From Erinaceus europaeus (Eukaryota > Chordata > Mammalia > Eulipotyphla > Erinaceidae): a DNA stretch of 64,000 nt. This document shows, in pieces, positions 50,101 to 56,039 of the stretch. The notes under the pieces were generated by a model. The model saw only the letters and a program-made list of their open reading frames with translations, did no database searches and was not told where the DNA came from. The position numbers were made by a program, and so were the translations under genes. The DNA lies in NCBI RefSeq assembly GCF_950295315.1, contig NC_080164.1, positions 61,766,042-61,830,041 of the forward strand. Direction: 5' to 3'. Within the stretch, counting starts at the first letter, position 1, and each line of letters begins with the position of its first letter.

Positions 50101-53100
50101 AAAAGAAAGCATAAAATCCACTTTAAAAAATCAGGTTTTGGAGTAGTGCAATAGTTCTGAAAAAGGCTTTCATGCCTGAGGCTTTGAGGTCCCAGGTTCA
50201 GTCCCCGGCACCACCATAAGCCAGAGCTGAGTAGTGTTTTGGTAAAAACAAAACAAAACAAAAGCCAAACGCTCAGGTGGTGGCACAGTGGCAGAATTTT
50301 GGATGAGGTCTAGAGTTTGAGCCCTGGCATTACATATGCCAGAATGATGCTCTGGTTCTCTATCAAATGAATAAATCAGAAAAAAATATTCAGAAATGAA
50401 GGAAGTGAAATTAAAGCCAATGATGCAGAAATATGAAAGGTCATAAAAGAATACTCTAAGCATATATATACACATACATATGCAAACAAATTGGACAATC
50501 TAGATAAAATGAGCACATAGTCATACAACCTCTCAAAGACTGAACCAAGAAGAAGTAGATAGCCTGATCAGTGCAATTCTCTAGTGAAGAAATTGAATCA
50601 CTAATCAAGTCTCTCTAAGAGCAAAAAGCCCCGGAGTCCGTAGGTGGAGCAAAGCGCAGAGACCCGCGTAAGGATCCCAGTTGGAGCCCCCTGGCTCCCC
50701 ACCTGCAGGAGTCGCTTCACAGATGGTGAAGCAGGTCTGCAGGTGTGTCTATCTTTCTCTCCCCCTCTCTGTCTTCCCCTCCTCTCTCCATTTCTCTCTG
50801 TCCTATCCAACAATGACAACATCAATAATAACTACAACAATAAAACAACAAAGACAACAAAAGGGAGAAAATAAATATAAAAAAATTAAAAAAAAAAAAA
50901 GAGAGAGCAAAAAGCCCAGGTCCAGATGGGTTTTTCTAATGAGTTATATATGACTGTCAAAGAAGAACTAACATCTATTCTACTCAGGCTCTTCCAAAAA
51001 ATTAGTAGTGGAGAAACACTTGCAAGCACATTCTATGTGGCCAGTATTACTTTGATCTCCCCAACAGGATAGGATAGTACAAAGAGAGCGAACTATAGAC
51101 TGACATCTCTGATGAACACTGGCACAAAAATCCTCAACAAAATCTGGACAAAAAGGATTCAGTAACACACCAAGAACACATCAGAACCAGATGGGATTCA
51201 TGCCTGGGATGCAGAGATAATTCACATATGTAAACCAATTAATGTAATATACTGCTGTGACCCCCAACAGGAGTTTGGGACTAATAGCATAAAAATGATG
51301 TCACCCTGAGGAGGTGCTTCAGAGAAGGGAATGTATAAAAGCAAGGGACTTGGAGCACATTGCTCTCTTTTTGGCTGTGGTTTCTTCTCCTGGTGAGAGG
51401 TATGGCAGAGGTATGCCAGGTATCTCTGCATGGCTACTTCTCCTGGGAACTGAACACGTGTGACTCTGCTAGCCGGTAAACTTTTAAACTCCTCTACAGC
51501 CATGAGCAACCTTTACCAGAGCTGATAGTTGTTTCTTATGGAACTAAACTTTTGATAACTATACTCAGACCTTATGGACCCTAGTATATATACTCTTAAC
51601 CCTTGATGATAAGTGCTTAATTTGCCTTTTACTTGTTTCACCCTAATAAACCTTGTATTGTTTAAACCAGTTTCCAGCTCTCACTGTGAATCCTTTCACA
51701 CGCCACAAGCAGCCCCCACTCCTAACCTCCTTTTAAGTTAAATAATGATGATATACCACATAACCAAAAAGGAAAGATAAAAACCACATATTATCAACAG
51801 ATGGGTGAAAAGCGTTGATAAGATACAACACCTATACTTGTACTATTCATATAGCCAAGAAGTTATGCTATACAGATTTAATAGAATATTGAAAAATATT
51901 GAAAAAAACAGAAGTTGAGAAAGAAGAATAGAAAGGGAAACTAAAAGCAGGGTCTGACTAAATCTAAAGTAGGGCACCAAAGTAAAAACCCTGTGGTGAC
52001 GGGGAGGGTGACATTTGGCTTCCCAGAGCTTGGGGGGATGGGGGTGGGTAGGTGGGATGGGACACAGTCTTTTCGTGGTGGGAATGGTGTCTATGTACAC
52101 TCTTATTAAATTGTAGTCATATAAATCACTATTTAATTAAAATGAGAGGGGGAAAATTGATTGTATGTCTCAAACTTTTTAAAACACAGACTGAGTCTTT
52201 TTAATACATAGACTGAGTCTTTGATATGTTGACTCTCTCAAAAGCCTAGACCAGGGAGAACAGAAGCAACCGGTGACACAAGATGTTGTGTACTGTATAT
52301 ATACAAGATGTTGGGTACTGTACAGCAAATCATAACAAAGGGACTTTTCAAAGTTGACCCAATTACTATCCATTGTCTTCTTGAACCCTAGACAGCAGGA
52401 ACCTCACATTTCCACTATAGAGCCTATATTTCTCCCAGCCCTGGAACCTTAGGGTGGGGCCCACTTTCCTGCATGCTTCTCTCAATGCATATCAAATAGT
52501 ACTGCATCTGCCGATCACAACCTAATCAACGCAACCACCTCAGCATGCTTCACTTCAGACTGTGTCCAGAGACTTCAGGTGTGGAATGACCCTTCACCCT
52601 CATTACTTGGGTGAGACCGTTCCTTTCATAGTATTCTCTGATTCCATTCCAGGTGGTTCACTTCCTAACAAAGTCCCAAAACCTAGATATAGACCAGGTC
52701 CCCTGAGACAGAGCATATGTTCACACATACCCATAAACTAGGGCAAAATATATAACTGAAAGCAAAAGTACACAATAGTCTGCAGGGAGTACCCCCCAAC
52801 ACTTCATCTGCACTATTCCAGCCTTTAGGTCCATAACTGTTCAACAATTTGTTTGGCTTTGTATGTTAACTCTCTTTTCAGCCACCAGGTTCCAGATGCC
52901 AGCAGGATGCTGACCAGACTCCCCTGGACAGACGACCCCACCAATGTGTCCTGGAGCTCTGCTTCTCCAGAACCCCACACTACTAGGGAAAGAGAGAGGC
53001 AGGCTGAGAGTGTGATTGACCAGTCAACGCCCATGTTCAGCAGGGAAGCAATTACAGAAGCCAGACCTTCCACCTTCTGCAACCCACAGTGACCTTGGGT

Positions 53101-53742
53101 CCATGCTCTCAGAAGGATAAAGAATAGGAAAGCTATCAGGGGAGGGGATGGGATATAGAGATCTGGTGGTGGGAACTGTGTGGAGTTGAACCCCTCCTAT
53201 CCTACGGTTTTGTTAATGTCTCCTTTTTAAAATAATAATAATAAAAAAGAATATTGAAAAATGACATTGCATTATTCAGGCAAAAATGTATGGGACTGGA
53301 AGTGGCTTTGCTAGATGAAACTAGTAAAGCGGTCAAAGAAAACTACCAGATGGCTTCACTCATATCTAGAATACAGTAAATCATGCAAATGTGCCAAAAG
53401 AAAAAAAAAAGGTAAACAAAGTCTCTTCTAGACTTTGTGAAAACCCATGCTTAAGAGCTTTGGGGGTAGGTTTGGTGAACTATACACAACATATGTGAAA
53501 CTATACCTTTGAAATGTTAAGCTTCTGTAAAGTAATGTAAAAATCACTAATTAAAACAAAAATTTCAATGTAGGGGCTGGGAAATAGCTCACCAAGTAAG
53601 ATGTGTGCCTTGCAATATAGGAAGGTTTGAGTTCGAACCCTGGCACCACATTGAGTACACTATGTATTTGGGGAAGCTGTAAGGATAGCGGAGCAATACA
53701 GAAGTGTCTCTCTCTGTCTGTCTGCTTCTCACTCCTCTCATC

Positions 53743-53782
<40 letters not shown>

Positions 53783-55391
53783 GAAAAACAAACAAAAAAC
53801 CCAAGCTTGTTTTTAAAGAAAGGATCTGTTGGCAGAAATACAAACTGGTACATGTCTTATGTAAAACTGTATTAAGTCCTTAAATGAAAATACCTTATGA
53901 TCCAGCAATATGTGTAATGTGTCTATGTGTAAAATTTCAATCTATAGGAGCTCTGGAGGTAGCACAGTGATTAAAAGCACAGGGTCTCTAGTTCTATCCC
54001 CTGCACTGCGTGTGCCTGAGTGACTTTTGGTTCTATTTCCCTCATTAATTAAGTAAATTTAAAACGAATAAACTCAAAAATTACAATATAATAAAATCCA
54101 GGGCCAGGAATACAGCACTGTACATTAAAAAAAAAAAAGGAAAAAAATCTGTGAATCTTGTTGCCCTTGTTTTATTGTTGTTGTTATTGATGTCGTTGTT
54201 GTTGGATAGGACAGAGAGAAATGGAGAGAGGAGGGGCAGACAGAGAGGGGGAGAAAAAGATAGACACCTGCAGACCTGCTTCACCGCCTGTGAAGTGACT
54301 CCCCTGCAGGTGGGGAGCCGGGGCTCGAACCGGGATCCTTACGCCGGTCCTTGTGCTTGTCCATGTTTTCTTTATATATATAAAATCTGTGAATGTAAGA
54401 GAGCAAAGAAAGAATTATGGGAGCTCAGAGATAGGGACCAATAGCAGCGGGCTGGAAAAAACTAAAATTAAAGCCCCAAAAGGAAACAACGACAAAATGG
54501 CTAAAAGTGCAAAACTAATTAAAATCTCTTGTTAACTGAACTGCAGGTGCATTTGATAGCTCACTGTAATGAGTCTCTCAGTACTGGGAGATGCAAGTTT
54601 AGGTCCAGGCGGGCAGTAAAGAGAAGGAGCTACTGGAGTCTGAGAGGTGCCTTGAATCCCCCCGGCTCTGTGGCTTCTTGCAAGTTACAGAGCCTATCAG
54701 ATGGGGACAGACAGACAGACATGCTCACCCTAGGTAATCCCAAAACCCTGGGATAGTGCCTAGGACCCAGCAGTGACATGGGTTATGAAACTGTCAAAAC
54801 ATCTGCGTGCATCTCCTTGCAAGTGGCACTTGAGCAGATGTTTTGAAAAGACAGGCAAAAGGCTTCAGGGACAGTTATGAAGTCCAGGAACCCAAGAACC
54901 CGAGCGCTCGGGGGCAGCTGTTAACCCATCAACTTCCAGTGCAGGTTCAAGAGGTGGAGAGGCGGGAGAAGGCGCGGATCAGACCCGGTTCTGGACGCGG
55001 GCACAGAGCAGCAGAGCAGCCAGGAGGGAGGACCGCACCCGGCTCCCCCTGGGATCCAACTTCCGCCCCCGAGCGCCGGAAGTGCGATCGAGGGGAAGCG
55101 GTTTCAACTAGACCCTCTCAAACCGGGTATTAACGACATCTTTCAGCCCAGAAATGTCGAGCCTTATTGGAAATAAGACCCGGTGCCATCTGGTCCCGGT
55201 ACAACTTTCTGCACCCCCAGCCCGGGAAACGCCCCGGGAAGACTGAGGCAGGCGGGGGAGCAGACAGGCAATTTCCATCGCAAGAACTCCCTCCGTGTCC
55301 TCCCTCTCCCCCCTCCCGAGCTCCATCGCCTGCAGGAGCCGGGTGCTCAGGTGTACTCACCCGCGGCGGCAGAGGGCCGCGGCCCCACCAT
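22375..55391 (-). CDS. CKAP2L: CKAP2L, complete coding region in nine exons
   Basis: Cytoskeleton-associated protein 2-like (Radmis) is a microtubule-associated spindle protein needed for normal mitosis in neural progenitors. It is degraded through APC/C, and human loss causes Filippi syndrome (established knowledge). The CDS is the complement of join(22375-22600, 23870-24029, 26506-26569, 27845-28000, 30726-30933, 37704-38950, 43165-43216, 45356-45422, 55361-55391). This is 2211 nt, 736 residues plus TAA; the human protein is about 745. Every junction is GT-AG and phases agree across all eight introns. Seen in the product: a basic N-terminal segment EERQRKLQEYLAAKGK, a KEN degron (residues 183-185) in a long basic Ser/Lys-rich middle, and a conserved CKAP2-type C-terminal region from about residue 466. 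That region includes an acidic/basic helix EKEEEEKKEQLEL and the motif PEAEKFAKFWICKAKLLA. Identification rests on near-continuous similarity to the human protein as I know it. Confidence 0.97.
22715..22845 (+). mobile_element. SINE-3 in CKAP2L intron 8
   Basis: GATAGCATAATGGTTAAATA ... CACCACCATATGCCAGAGCA. Confidence 0.85.
22900..23196 (+). mobile_element. SINE-2 with expanded simple repeats
   Basis: The forward copy body contains (TCCC)n/(TTCC)n (about 23013-23102), then (CA)n and (CAA)n (23148-23184). Confidence 0.8.
23656..23843 (+). mobile_element. SINE-4 beside CKAP2L exon 8
   Basis: Forward copy flanked by ACAAAGTTTGCTTTA (about 23641 and 23844). It ends about 25 bp inside intron 8. 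Confidence 0.9.
23870..24029 (-). CDS. CKAP2L: CKAP2L coding exon 8
   Basis: 160 nt encoding (G)ITSESLVAETNIASIEEL onward to GIKLQIAPIP plus two bases of Arg. The acceptor is GCATAG; the donor GTAAGC begins at 23869. The middle is about eleven residues shorter than human. A SINE-4 is inserted only about 25 bp into the following intron. Confidence 0.94.
24478..24895 (+). mobile_element. SINE-4 split by SINE-1
   Basis: SINE-4 (24478-24510 and 24784-24895) carries a forward SINE-1 at 24511-24783. The duplicated target is GTACTGAACTGTC / GTACCAGACTGTC. Confidence 0.9.
24900..25750. other. Intron 7 sequence, mostly unclassified
   Basis: No gene or young repeat. 25470-25570 resembles the L1-type segment at 56240-56290 (TTAATAGTGG...AAGATTGTA.GATTACAG). 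Confidence 0.4.
25755..25885 (+). mobile_element. SINE-3
   Basis: Forward, diverged: GGTGACAGTATAGAGGTCAT ... CCTGACACTACCTACACCAG. Confidence 0.65.
25976..26318 (-). mobile_element. SINE-2 split by SINE-3
   Basis: Reverse SINE-2 (25976-26105 and 26232-26318) with a forward SINE-3 at 26106-26231. TGCTTTCC / AGCTTTCC flank the insertion. Confidence 0.88.
26506..26569 (-). CDS. CKAP2L: CKAP2L coding exon 7
   Basis: 64 nt encoding PIQELREFVFNILQDLNRTT then Glu and one base of Gly. The acceptor is TTCTAG; the donor GTACTG (from 26505) departs from consensus after +3. Human reads PIQELREVVLNILQDRNRTTE here. Confidence 0.95.
26794..26998 (-). mobile_element. SINE-2
   Basis: Reverse complete copy in intron 6, flanked by GATAAATCTTTTTAAA-like repeats. 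Confidence 0.88.
27284..27423. repeat. 70-bp perfect tandem duplication
   Basis: 27284-27353 is repeated without change at 27354-27423 (unit begins TTTCCATGTAATATTTTTTG). Lies in CKAP2L intron 6. Confidence 0.97.
27513..27798 (-). mobile_element. SINE-1 beside CKAP2L exon 6
   Basis: Reverse copy ending about 40 bp from the exon 6 donor. Confidence 0.9.
27845..28000 (-). CDS. CKAP2L: CKAP2L coding exon 6
   Basis: 156 nt, 52 whole codons, starting GVHCNEISSILSSIPEAEKF and ending EEAIKNGAT. The acceptor TTGTTCCCAG and donor GTAAGT are strong. It holds the most conserved part of the C-terminal region (FAKFWICKAKLLA, GTFDVIGLYEEAI). Confidence 0.97.
28192..28418 (-). mobile_element. SINE-1, shortened
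   Basis: Reverse copy lacking part of the body; target GAACTTATTCAT repeated on both sides. Confidence 0.88.
28465..28915 (-). mobile_element. SINE-1 carrying a 180-bp foreign insert
   Basis: A reverse SINE-1 whose GTTGGAT|AGGACAGAG junction is opened by 28548-28727. That insert is not part of any other SINE-1 copy here. Flanking target again GGAACTTACTCAT. Confidence 0.85.
29025..29180 (+). mobile_element. SINE-3 with (AAAT)n tail
   Basis: GATAGCATAATGGTTATGCA head; eleven or more AAAT units from 29139. Confidence 0.9.
29238..29775 (+). mobile_element. SINE-1 split by a reverse SINE-1
   Basis: Forward SINE-1 (29238-29345 and 29613-29775) interrupted by a reverse SINE-1 at 29346-29612. The two copies form a large imperfect palindrome. 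Confidence 0.88.
29800..29940 (+). mobile_element. SINE-2 fragment
   Basis: Lacks the 5' head; AGCTTCATGAGTGGTGAAGC onward. Confidence 0.7.
29946..30370 (+). mobile_element. SINE-1, long subtype
   Basis: Forward copy, AAATAAATAAATAAAT and A-rich stretch, then the 3' module (TGGCACCAAGCCCCAGTGAT). Confidence 0.88.
30505..30662 (-). mobile_element. SINE-2, truncated
   Basis: Reverse copy: AGCACTGCTTCACCTCTTAT ... GTATGCCACTGCCCAGCCC. Ends about 60 bp from exon 5. Confidence 0.82.
30726..30933 (-). CDS. CKAP2L: CKAP2L coding exon 5
   Basis: 208 nt; completes an Arg codon and encodes KQLEEWRKSKGKLYKRPPM onward through a charged helical segment to TECLQLIEG. The acceptor ATGACAG ends at 30934; the donor GTAAGT begins at 30725. 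This is the start of the conserved CKAP2 C-terminal region. At the end, human Glu-Glu is Glu-Gly here (GAA GGA before the donor). Confidence 0.96.
30977..31825 (+). mobile_element. L1-B-related 3' element (Y)
   Basis: 5'-truncated relative to 19778-20912, with the same TTTATAAATAAATAAA end. Confidence 0.75.
31832..32338 (+). mobile_element. L1-C 3' end
   Basis: Encodes a decayed L1 ORF2 tail (ACAATGGAATACTATCCCAT region), then a 3'UTR ending CACTGCCAATAAAATG and an A-rich tail. Confidence 0.8.
32545..32675 (-). mobile_element. SINE-3
   Basis: Reverse copy CAAGAGCACTGCTCAGCTCT ... ACCATTATGCTATC. Confidence 0.9.
32970..33128 (+). mobile_element. SINE-4
   Basis: Forward copy with a TAAAGTGCAAAGTC target duplication (about 32957 and 33129). 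Confidence 0.92.
33480..33645 (+). mobile_element. L1 Y-variant fragment
   Basis: GACAGAACTTTGATGGTAGG ... ACTATACCCTGTAGTCTCAC, a diverged version of the Y terminus. Confidence 0.5.
33880..34540 (+). repeat. L2-like ancient LINE remnant
   Basis: AAAATGCAAACCAGATTGAG and the later ATGCAAGCTTTATGAAAGGC resemble the mammalian L2 3' region. A further L2-like stretch lies at 34950-35060. The rest of 34540-35095 is unclassified. Confidence 0.5.
35098..35232 (-). mobile_element. SINE-3
   Basis: Reverse copy: CCAGAGCACTGCTCAGCTCT to AGCCATTATGTTATC. Confidence 0.88.
35250..35508 (-). mobile_element. SINE-1
   Basis: Reverse copy with a 16-bp duplication GCAACCATCTAATTTT on both sides. Confidence 0.9.
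35690..35820 (-). mobile_element. SINE-4
   Basis: Diverged reverse copy: GGACCTCATGATTATAAGTC ... GCACCACCTTCTGGTT. Confidence 0.7.
36150..36325 (-). mobile_element. SINE-3/4-like copy
   Basis: Reverse, GA-rich body, GAGCACTGCTCAGCTCTGGC then a diverged head. Confidence 0.6.
36375..36533 (-). mobile_element. SINE-3 with (ATTT)n
   Basis: Reverse copy preceded by a seven-unit ATTT run (its tail). Confidence 0.9.
36572..36805 (+). mobile_element. SINE-2 with extra 3' module
   Basis: Forward copy; after the body it carries CAGGCACCAAGCCCCAGTGA. Confidence 0.78.
37000..37145 (-). mobile_element. SINE-2, internally deleted
   Basis: Reverse copy missing the central CACCTGCAGG block. Confidence 0.75.
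37270..37430 (-). mobile_element. SINE-3/4-like copy
   Basis: Reverse, diverged: AGCATTGCTCAGCTCTGGCA ... GGCATGCAAGCTAGTGATCT. Confidence 0.55.
37465..37678 (+). mobile_element. SINE next to CKAP2L exon 4 donor
   Basis: Headless forward SINE (GGTTCAAGCCTCTGGTTCCC) with the 3' module TGGCACTGAGCTCCAGTGAG. Its end is 25 bp from the exon 4 donor. Confidence 0.8.
37704..38950 (-). CDS. CKAP2L: CKAP2L large central exon 4
   Basis: A 1247-nt exon starting TIRPRKDATSHVVLP, covering residues 51 to about 465. It is a Lys/Ser/Asn-rich, low-complexity basic region typical of microtubule-binding CKAP2 proteins. The APC/C degron KEN lies in EINKENLPL (residues 183-185). The acceptor is TTTTTTAG. The donor is AAG|GTACCT (from 37703), weaker than the other donors. 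Without splicing the frame stays open for about 40 codons into intronic SINE sequence before stopping at 37583. Confidence 0.97.
39008..39302 (-). mobile_element. SINE-1, first of a tandem pair
   Basis: Reverse complete copy, flanked by AGTTTACTGTTTTT (about 39001 and 39303). Confidence 0.94.
39317..39594 (-). mobile_element. SINE-1, second of a tandem pair
   Basis: Reverse complete copy sharing the AGTTTACTGTTTTT flank (39303 and about 39593). Two SINEs used one target sequence. Confidence 0.94.
39795..39958 (+). mobile_element. SINE-2
   Basis: Forward copy: GGGCCAGGTGGTGGCACACC, short body. Confidence 0.88.
40105..40440 (-). mobile_element. SINE-2, two adjacent reverse copies
   Basis: Complete copy to 40302, then a short diverged second copy (40306-40436). 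Confidence 0.75.
40975..41120 (-). mobile_element. SINE-2, truncated
   Basis: Reverse: GACACCTGCAGCTCTACTTC ... TTTATGCATGGTAATA. Confidence 0.75.
41262..41523 (-). mobile_element. SINE-1
   Basis: Reverse complete copy with a GGTGTTGGTGGAT target duplication. Confidence 0.94.
41655..42260 (+). mobile_element. L1 3' region, Y variant
   Basis: Same variant as 16744-17270 but longer at the 5' side; ends TAATAAAATAAAAAAAG. Confidence 0.7.
42400..42612 (+). mobile_element. L1-C 3' end
   Basis: GATGATGGAAGAGGACTTAG ... TTGTACCCATGTGACATAAC, as at 31832. Confidence 0.65.
42755..42965 (+). repeat. MIR
   Basis: TTTCTGTGACTCAATTCCCT, CATCTGAAAATAGTAGTACC and ATGTACTCAATAAATGATAA follow the MIR consensus. 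Confidence 0.8.
43165..43216 (-). CDS. CKAP2L: CKAP2L coding exon 3
   Basis: A 52-nt exon completes a Lys codon and encodes PYLKAKNNCPNPPPSKS. It has a TATAG acceptor and a GTAAGT donor at 43164-43159. It is too short to appear as an open frame on its own. The phase and the match to the human sequence identify it. Confidence 0.94.
43383..43740 (+). mobile_element. SINE-2 split by reverse SINE-3
   Basis: SINE-2 head (GGGCAGGTGGTGGCACACAT), a reverse SINE-3 at 43462-43603, then the rest of the SINE and a 3' module. Lies upstream of exon 3 in intron 2. Confidence 0.82.
43765..43935 (+). mobile_element. SINE-5
   Basis: GGCAACATACTCACCTGGGT ... CCAGATTTGAGCCCAGCCTC; related to 53575. Confidence 0.6.
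43975..44122 (-). mobile_element. SINE-4
   Basis: Reverse: TTAATGAGAAAGATAGGAGG ... CACTACACCACCTCCCAGAC. Confidence 0.92.
44160..44348 (-). mobile_element. SINE-2
   Basis: Reverse: ACACTTGCAGCAGTGCTTTA ... GTGCACCAGTACCAAGACCC. Confidence 0.82.
44750..45005 (+). mobile_element. SINE-3 fragment, C-run, SINE-4
   Basis: SINE-3 3' end (to about 44815), an 18-C homopolymer (44823-44840), then a forward SINE-4 (44866-45005). Confidence 0.75.
45356..45422 (-). CDS. CKAP2L: CKAP2L coding exon 2
   Basis: The acceptor TTTTGCAG ends at 45423 and the donor GTGAGT begins at 45355. Joined to exon 1 it reads EERQRKLQEYLAAKGKLKC followed by QNT and two bases of the next codon. The conserved amino-terminal basic segment is essentially identical to human. 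The join lacks two residues (Ala-Val) present in human at the exon 1/2 boundary. Confidence 0.95.
45590..45830. repeat. MIR/L2-like remnant and SINE-4
   Basis: AATCTGCACAACAGTCCTAT then GAGGTATTTTACATTC looks like MIR/L2 in reverse. 45685-45825 is a forward SINE-4. Confidence 0.6.
45850..46860. other. Unclassified intron 1 sequence
   Basis: About 1 kb without recognised repeats or plausible exons. Open frames on both strands at 46150-46433 overlap and resemble no family I know. Confidence 0.4.
46865..47185 (+). mobile_element. SINE-1, long subtype
   Basis: Forward copy with the 3' module CTCCAGGAGCAGTGGATTGC. Confidence 0.9.
47230..47508 (+). mobile_element. SINE-1
   Basis: One of the best-preserved copies: GGCTGTAGCGCAGCGGGTTA, GGTTCGAACCCC B box; ATTACAATTTCT target repeated. 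Confidence 0.95.
47632..47855 (+). mobile_element. SINE-2
   Basis: Forward copy with a small insertion in the head. Confidence 0.82.
47895..48178 (-). mobile_element. SINE-1
   Basis: Reverse complete copy ending TGCGCTACCGCCCGACCCCC. Confidence 0.94.
48240..48595 (+). mobile_element. L1 Y-variant fragment
   Basis: The 120-codon frame here is repeat-derived: GAGAAGCAATTACAGAAGTC and CTCTGGTGATGGGAACTGTA are Y-segment landmarks; (AAT)n tail. Confidence 0.7.
48655..48830 (+). mobile_element. SINE-2, truncated
   Basis: Diverged: GGTGGTGGCACACCTAGTAG, body reduced. A detached 3' module lies at 48908-48975. Confidence 0.65.
49157..49350 (+). repeat. 37-bp duplication and SINE-3
   Basis: ATTAAAGAATTATCAAAAGT is repeated about 37 bp apart, then a forward SINE-3 with an A-rich tail. 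Confidence 0.8.
49375..49775 (+). mobile_element. Old L1 (L1M-like) 3' region
   Basis: AACTGCTAAAAGGTAAATAT, AAATATGAGGGAGAAATAAA and AAGGAGTTCCACCAGAAAAG follow the old mammalian L1M pattern. Confidence 0.65.
49798..50070. mobile_element. SINE-4 fragment and reverse Y fragment
   Basis: Forward SINE-4 (49798-49890), then a reverse Y terminus (CACAATTCCCACCACCAGAG) whose tail lies at about 49900. Confidence 0.7.
50130..50385 (+). mobile_element. SINE-3 followed by SINE-4
   Basis: SINE-3 to about 50265 with an AAAAC tail, then a shortened SINE-4. Confidence 0.75.
50390..51253 (+). mobile_element. L1 ORF2 remnant split by SINE-1
   Basis: Degenerate ORF2 reverse-transcriptase sequence (GGTCCAGATGGGTTTTTCTA, the PGPDG-F motif region) at 50390-50633 and 50896-51253. 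A forward SINE-1 at 50634-50883 is flanked by AGAGCAAAAAGCCC. Confidence 0.82.
51254..51725 (+). mobile_element. Solo LTR
   Basis: Starts TGTGACCCCCAACAGGAGTT, has GAATGTATAAAAGC (about 51329) and CCTAATAAACC (about 51642), and ends in a C-rich CTCCCACT-like U5. Inserted in the L1 remnant. Confidence 0.65.
51770..53245 (+). mobile_element. L1-B 3' portion, second full-structure copy
   Basis: Same X-middle-Y order as 8690-10165, forward here, ending ATAATAATAATAAAAAAG. Confidence 0.78.
53250..53560 (+). mobile_element. L1 3'-end remnant
   Basis: GGACTGGAAGTGGCTTTGCT ... GGCTTCACTCATATCTAGAA, as in L1 ORF2 tails, with no long frame. Confidence 0.5.
53575..53785 (+). mobile_element. SINE-5 with (CT)n and (TA)n
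   Basis: GGGGCTGGGAAATAGCTCAC, GTTCGAACCCTGGCACCACA, then a CT-rich run (53740-53766) and TA run. Confidence 0.75.
53948..54065 (+). mobile_element. SINE-4, diverged
   Basis: GGAGGTAGCACAGTGATTAA ... GTGACTTTTGGTTCTATTTC. Confidence 0.65.
54157..54362 (-). mobile_element. SINE-1, head-truncated
   Basis: Reverse copy lacking the outer head; AAAATCTGTGAAT repeated at both ends. Confidence 0.88.
54380..54889. other. Unique intron 1 sequence near promoter
   Basis: No repeat recognised; contains a short GACA tract (54708-54719). No convincing exon. Confidence 0.5.
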
Positions 55392-55570
55392 GACTCCACA
55401 GTGACAGTTTCTCTTCAAAGTACGCGCCCCCGGCTAAGGCTCGCGTCACCGCGCTCGCTCACTCTCATTGGCTCCCGTGGGTTTGAAACTCTCTAGTCGG
55501 AACCTGGGGAGGGCGGGACAAGTGGAAGTAGGCGCTTTGCGATTGGCTCTGGCGTTTGTGATTTCCTGCC
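54890..55570 (-). promoter_or_regulatory. CKAP2L: CKAP2L CpG-rich promoter region
   Basis: CpGs are frequent here and rare elsewhere in the window. Upstream of exon 1 (minus sense) lie two CCAAT boxes (ATTGG on the plus strand at 55467-55471 and 55542-55546) and a GC-box-like GGGCGGG near 55512. A TTTGAA element lies at 55482-55487, in a context resembling cell-cycle homology regions (CHR). CCAAT plus CHR is the arrangement bound by NF-Y and DREAM/MMB in late cell-cycle genes, which fits CKAP2L. No TATA box is evident. Confidence 0.75.
55361..55391 (-). CDS. CKAP2L: CKAP2L coding exon 1 (start codon)
   Basis: Encodes MVGPRPSAAA plus the first base of the next codon. The ATG is at 55391-55389 in a good initiation context (G at -3 and G at +4). 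The donor GTGAGT begins at 55360. The product matches the human amino terminus MVGPGPTAAA. The exon lies in the CpG-rich promoter region. Confidence 0.93.
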
Positions 55571-55769
55571 CTTGAGTCTACTGAGCCCAATGTCTACTGA
55601 GCGCGATGGTAAATTTGCAGAATGCTGTCTTGGAACCTCCCGCCCAGAAAGAGATTGCAGTGTGACAGCTGAGTTTCTACGTAGGGTTGTTTCTCCAGCT
55701 GCTGGACGCCTAGAAACTACACTTGACTGGATTTGGTGTATTGCACCAAAGTAAATGACTCTGGGAGGG

Positions 55770-55925
55770 TGTGTGTGTATGTGTGTGCAGAGGGCTTTCA
55801 GATCCTGGTGTATGATGACTGAAGAGGAGCTAGGCTGGGGTGAGGGTGTTTTTCAGAAAAGTTGAGACATTTTACGTATTTATCAACAACTGTATTTACT
55901 TTAAACCACTAAATACCCCCCAAGG
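55770..55925 (+). mobile_element. L1-C 3' end
   Basis: GTGTATGATGACTGAAGAGG ... TTTATCAACAACTGTATTTA. Confidence 0.65.
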
Positions 55926-56039
55926 AAATTTAATGATCAAATGGGTTTCAATTTTAGAAGTCATATAGTCTTAACATCCCACACAACATAATTCTTCAGA
56001 TCCCATAAGAGGATCTTGTCTATTATAAGTTATTTTTAA

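Noticed and set aside
54843..55496. Frames in the CpG-rich region as proteins
   Set aside because: Stop-poor GC-rich DNA gives long chance frames on both strands. Only the exon 1 start matches a known protein.
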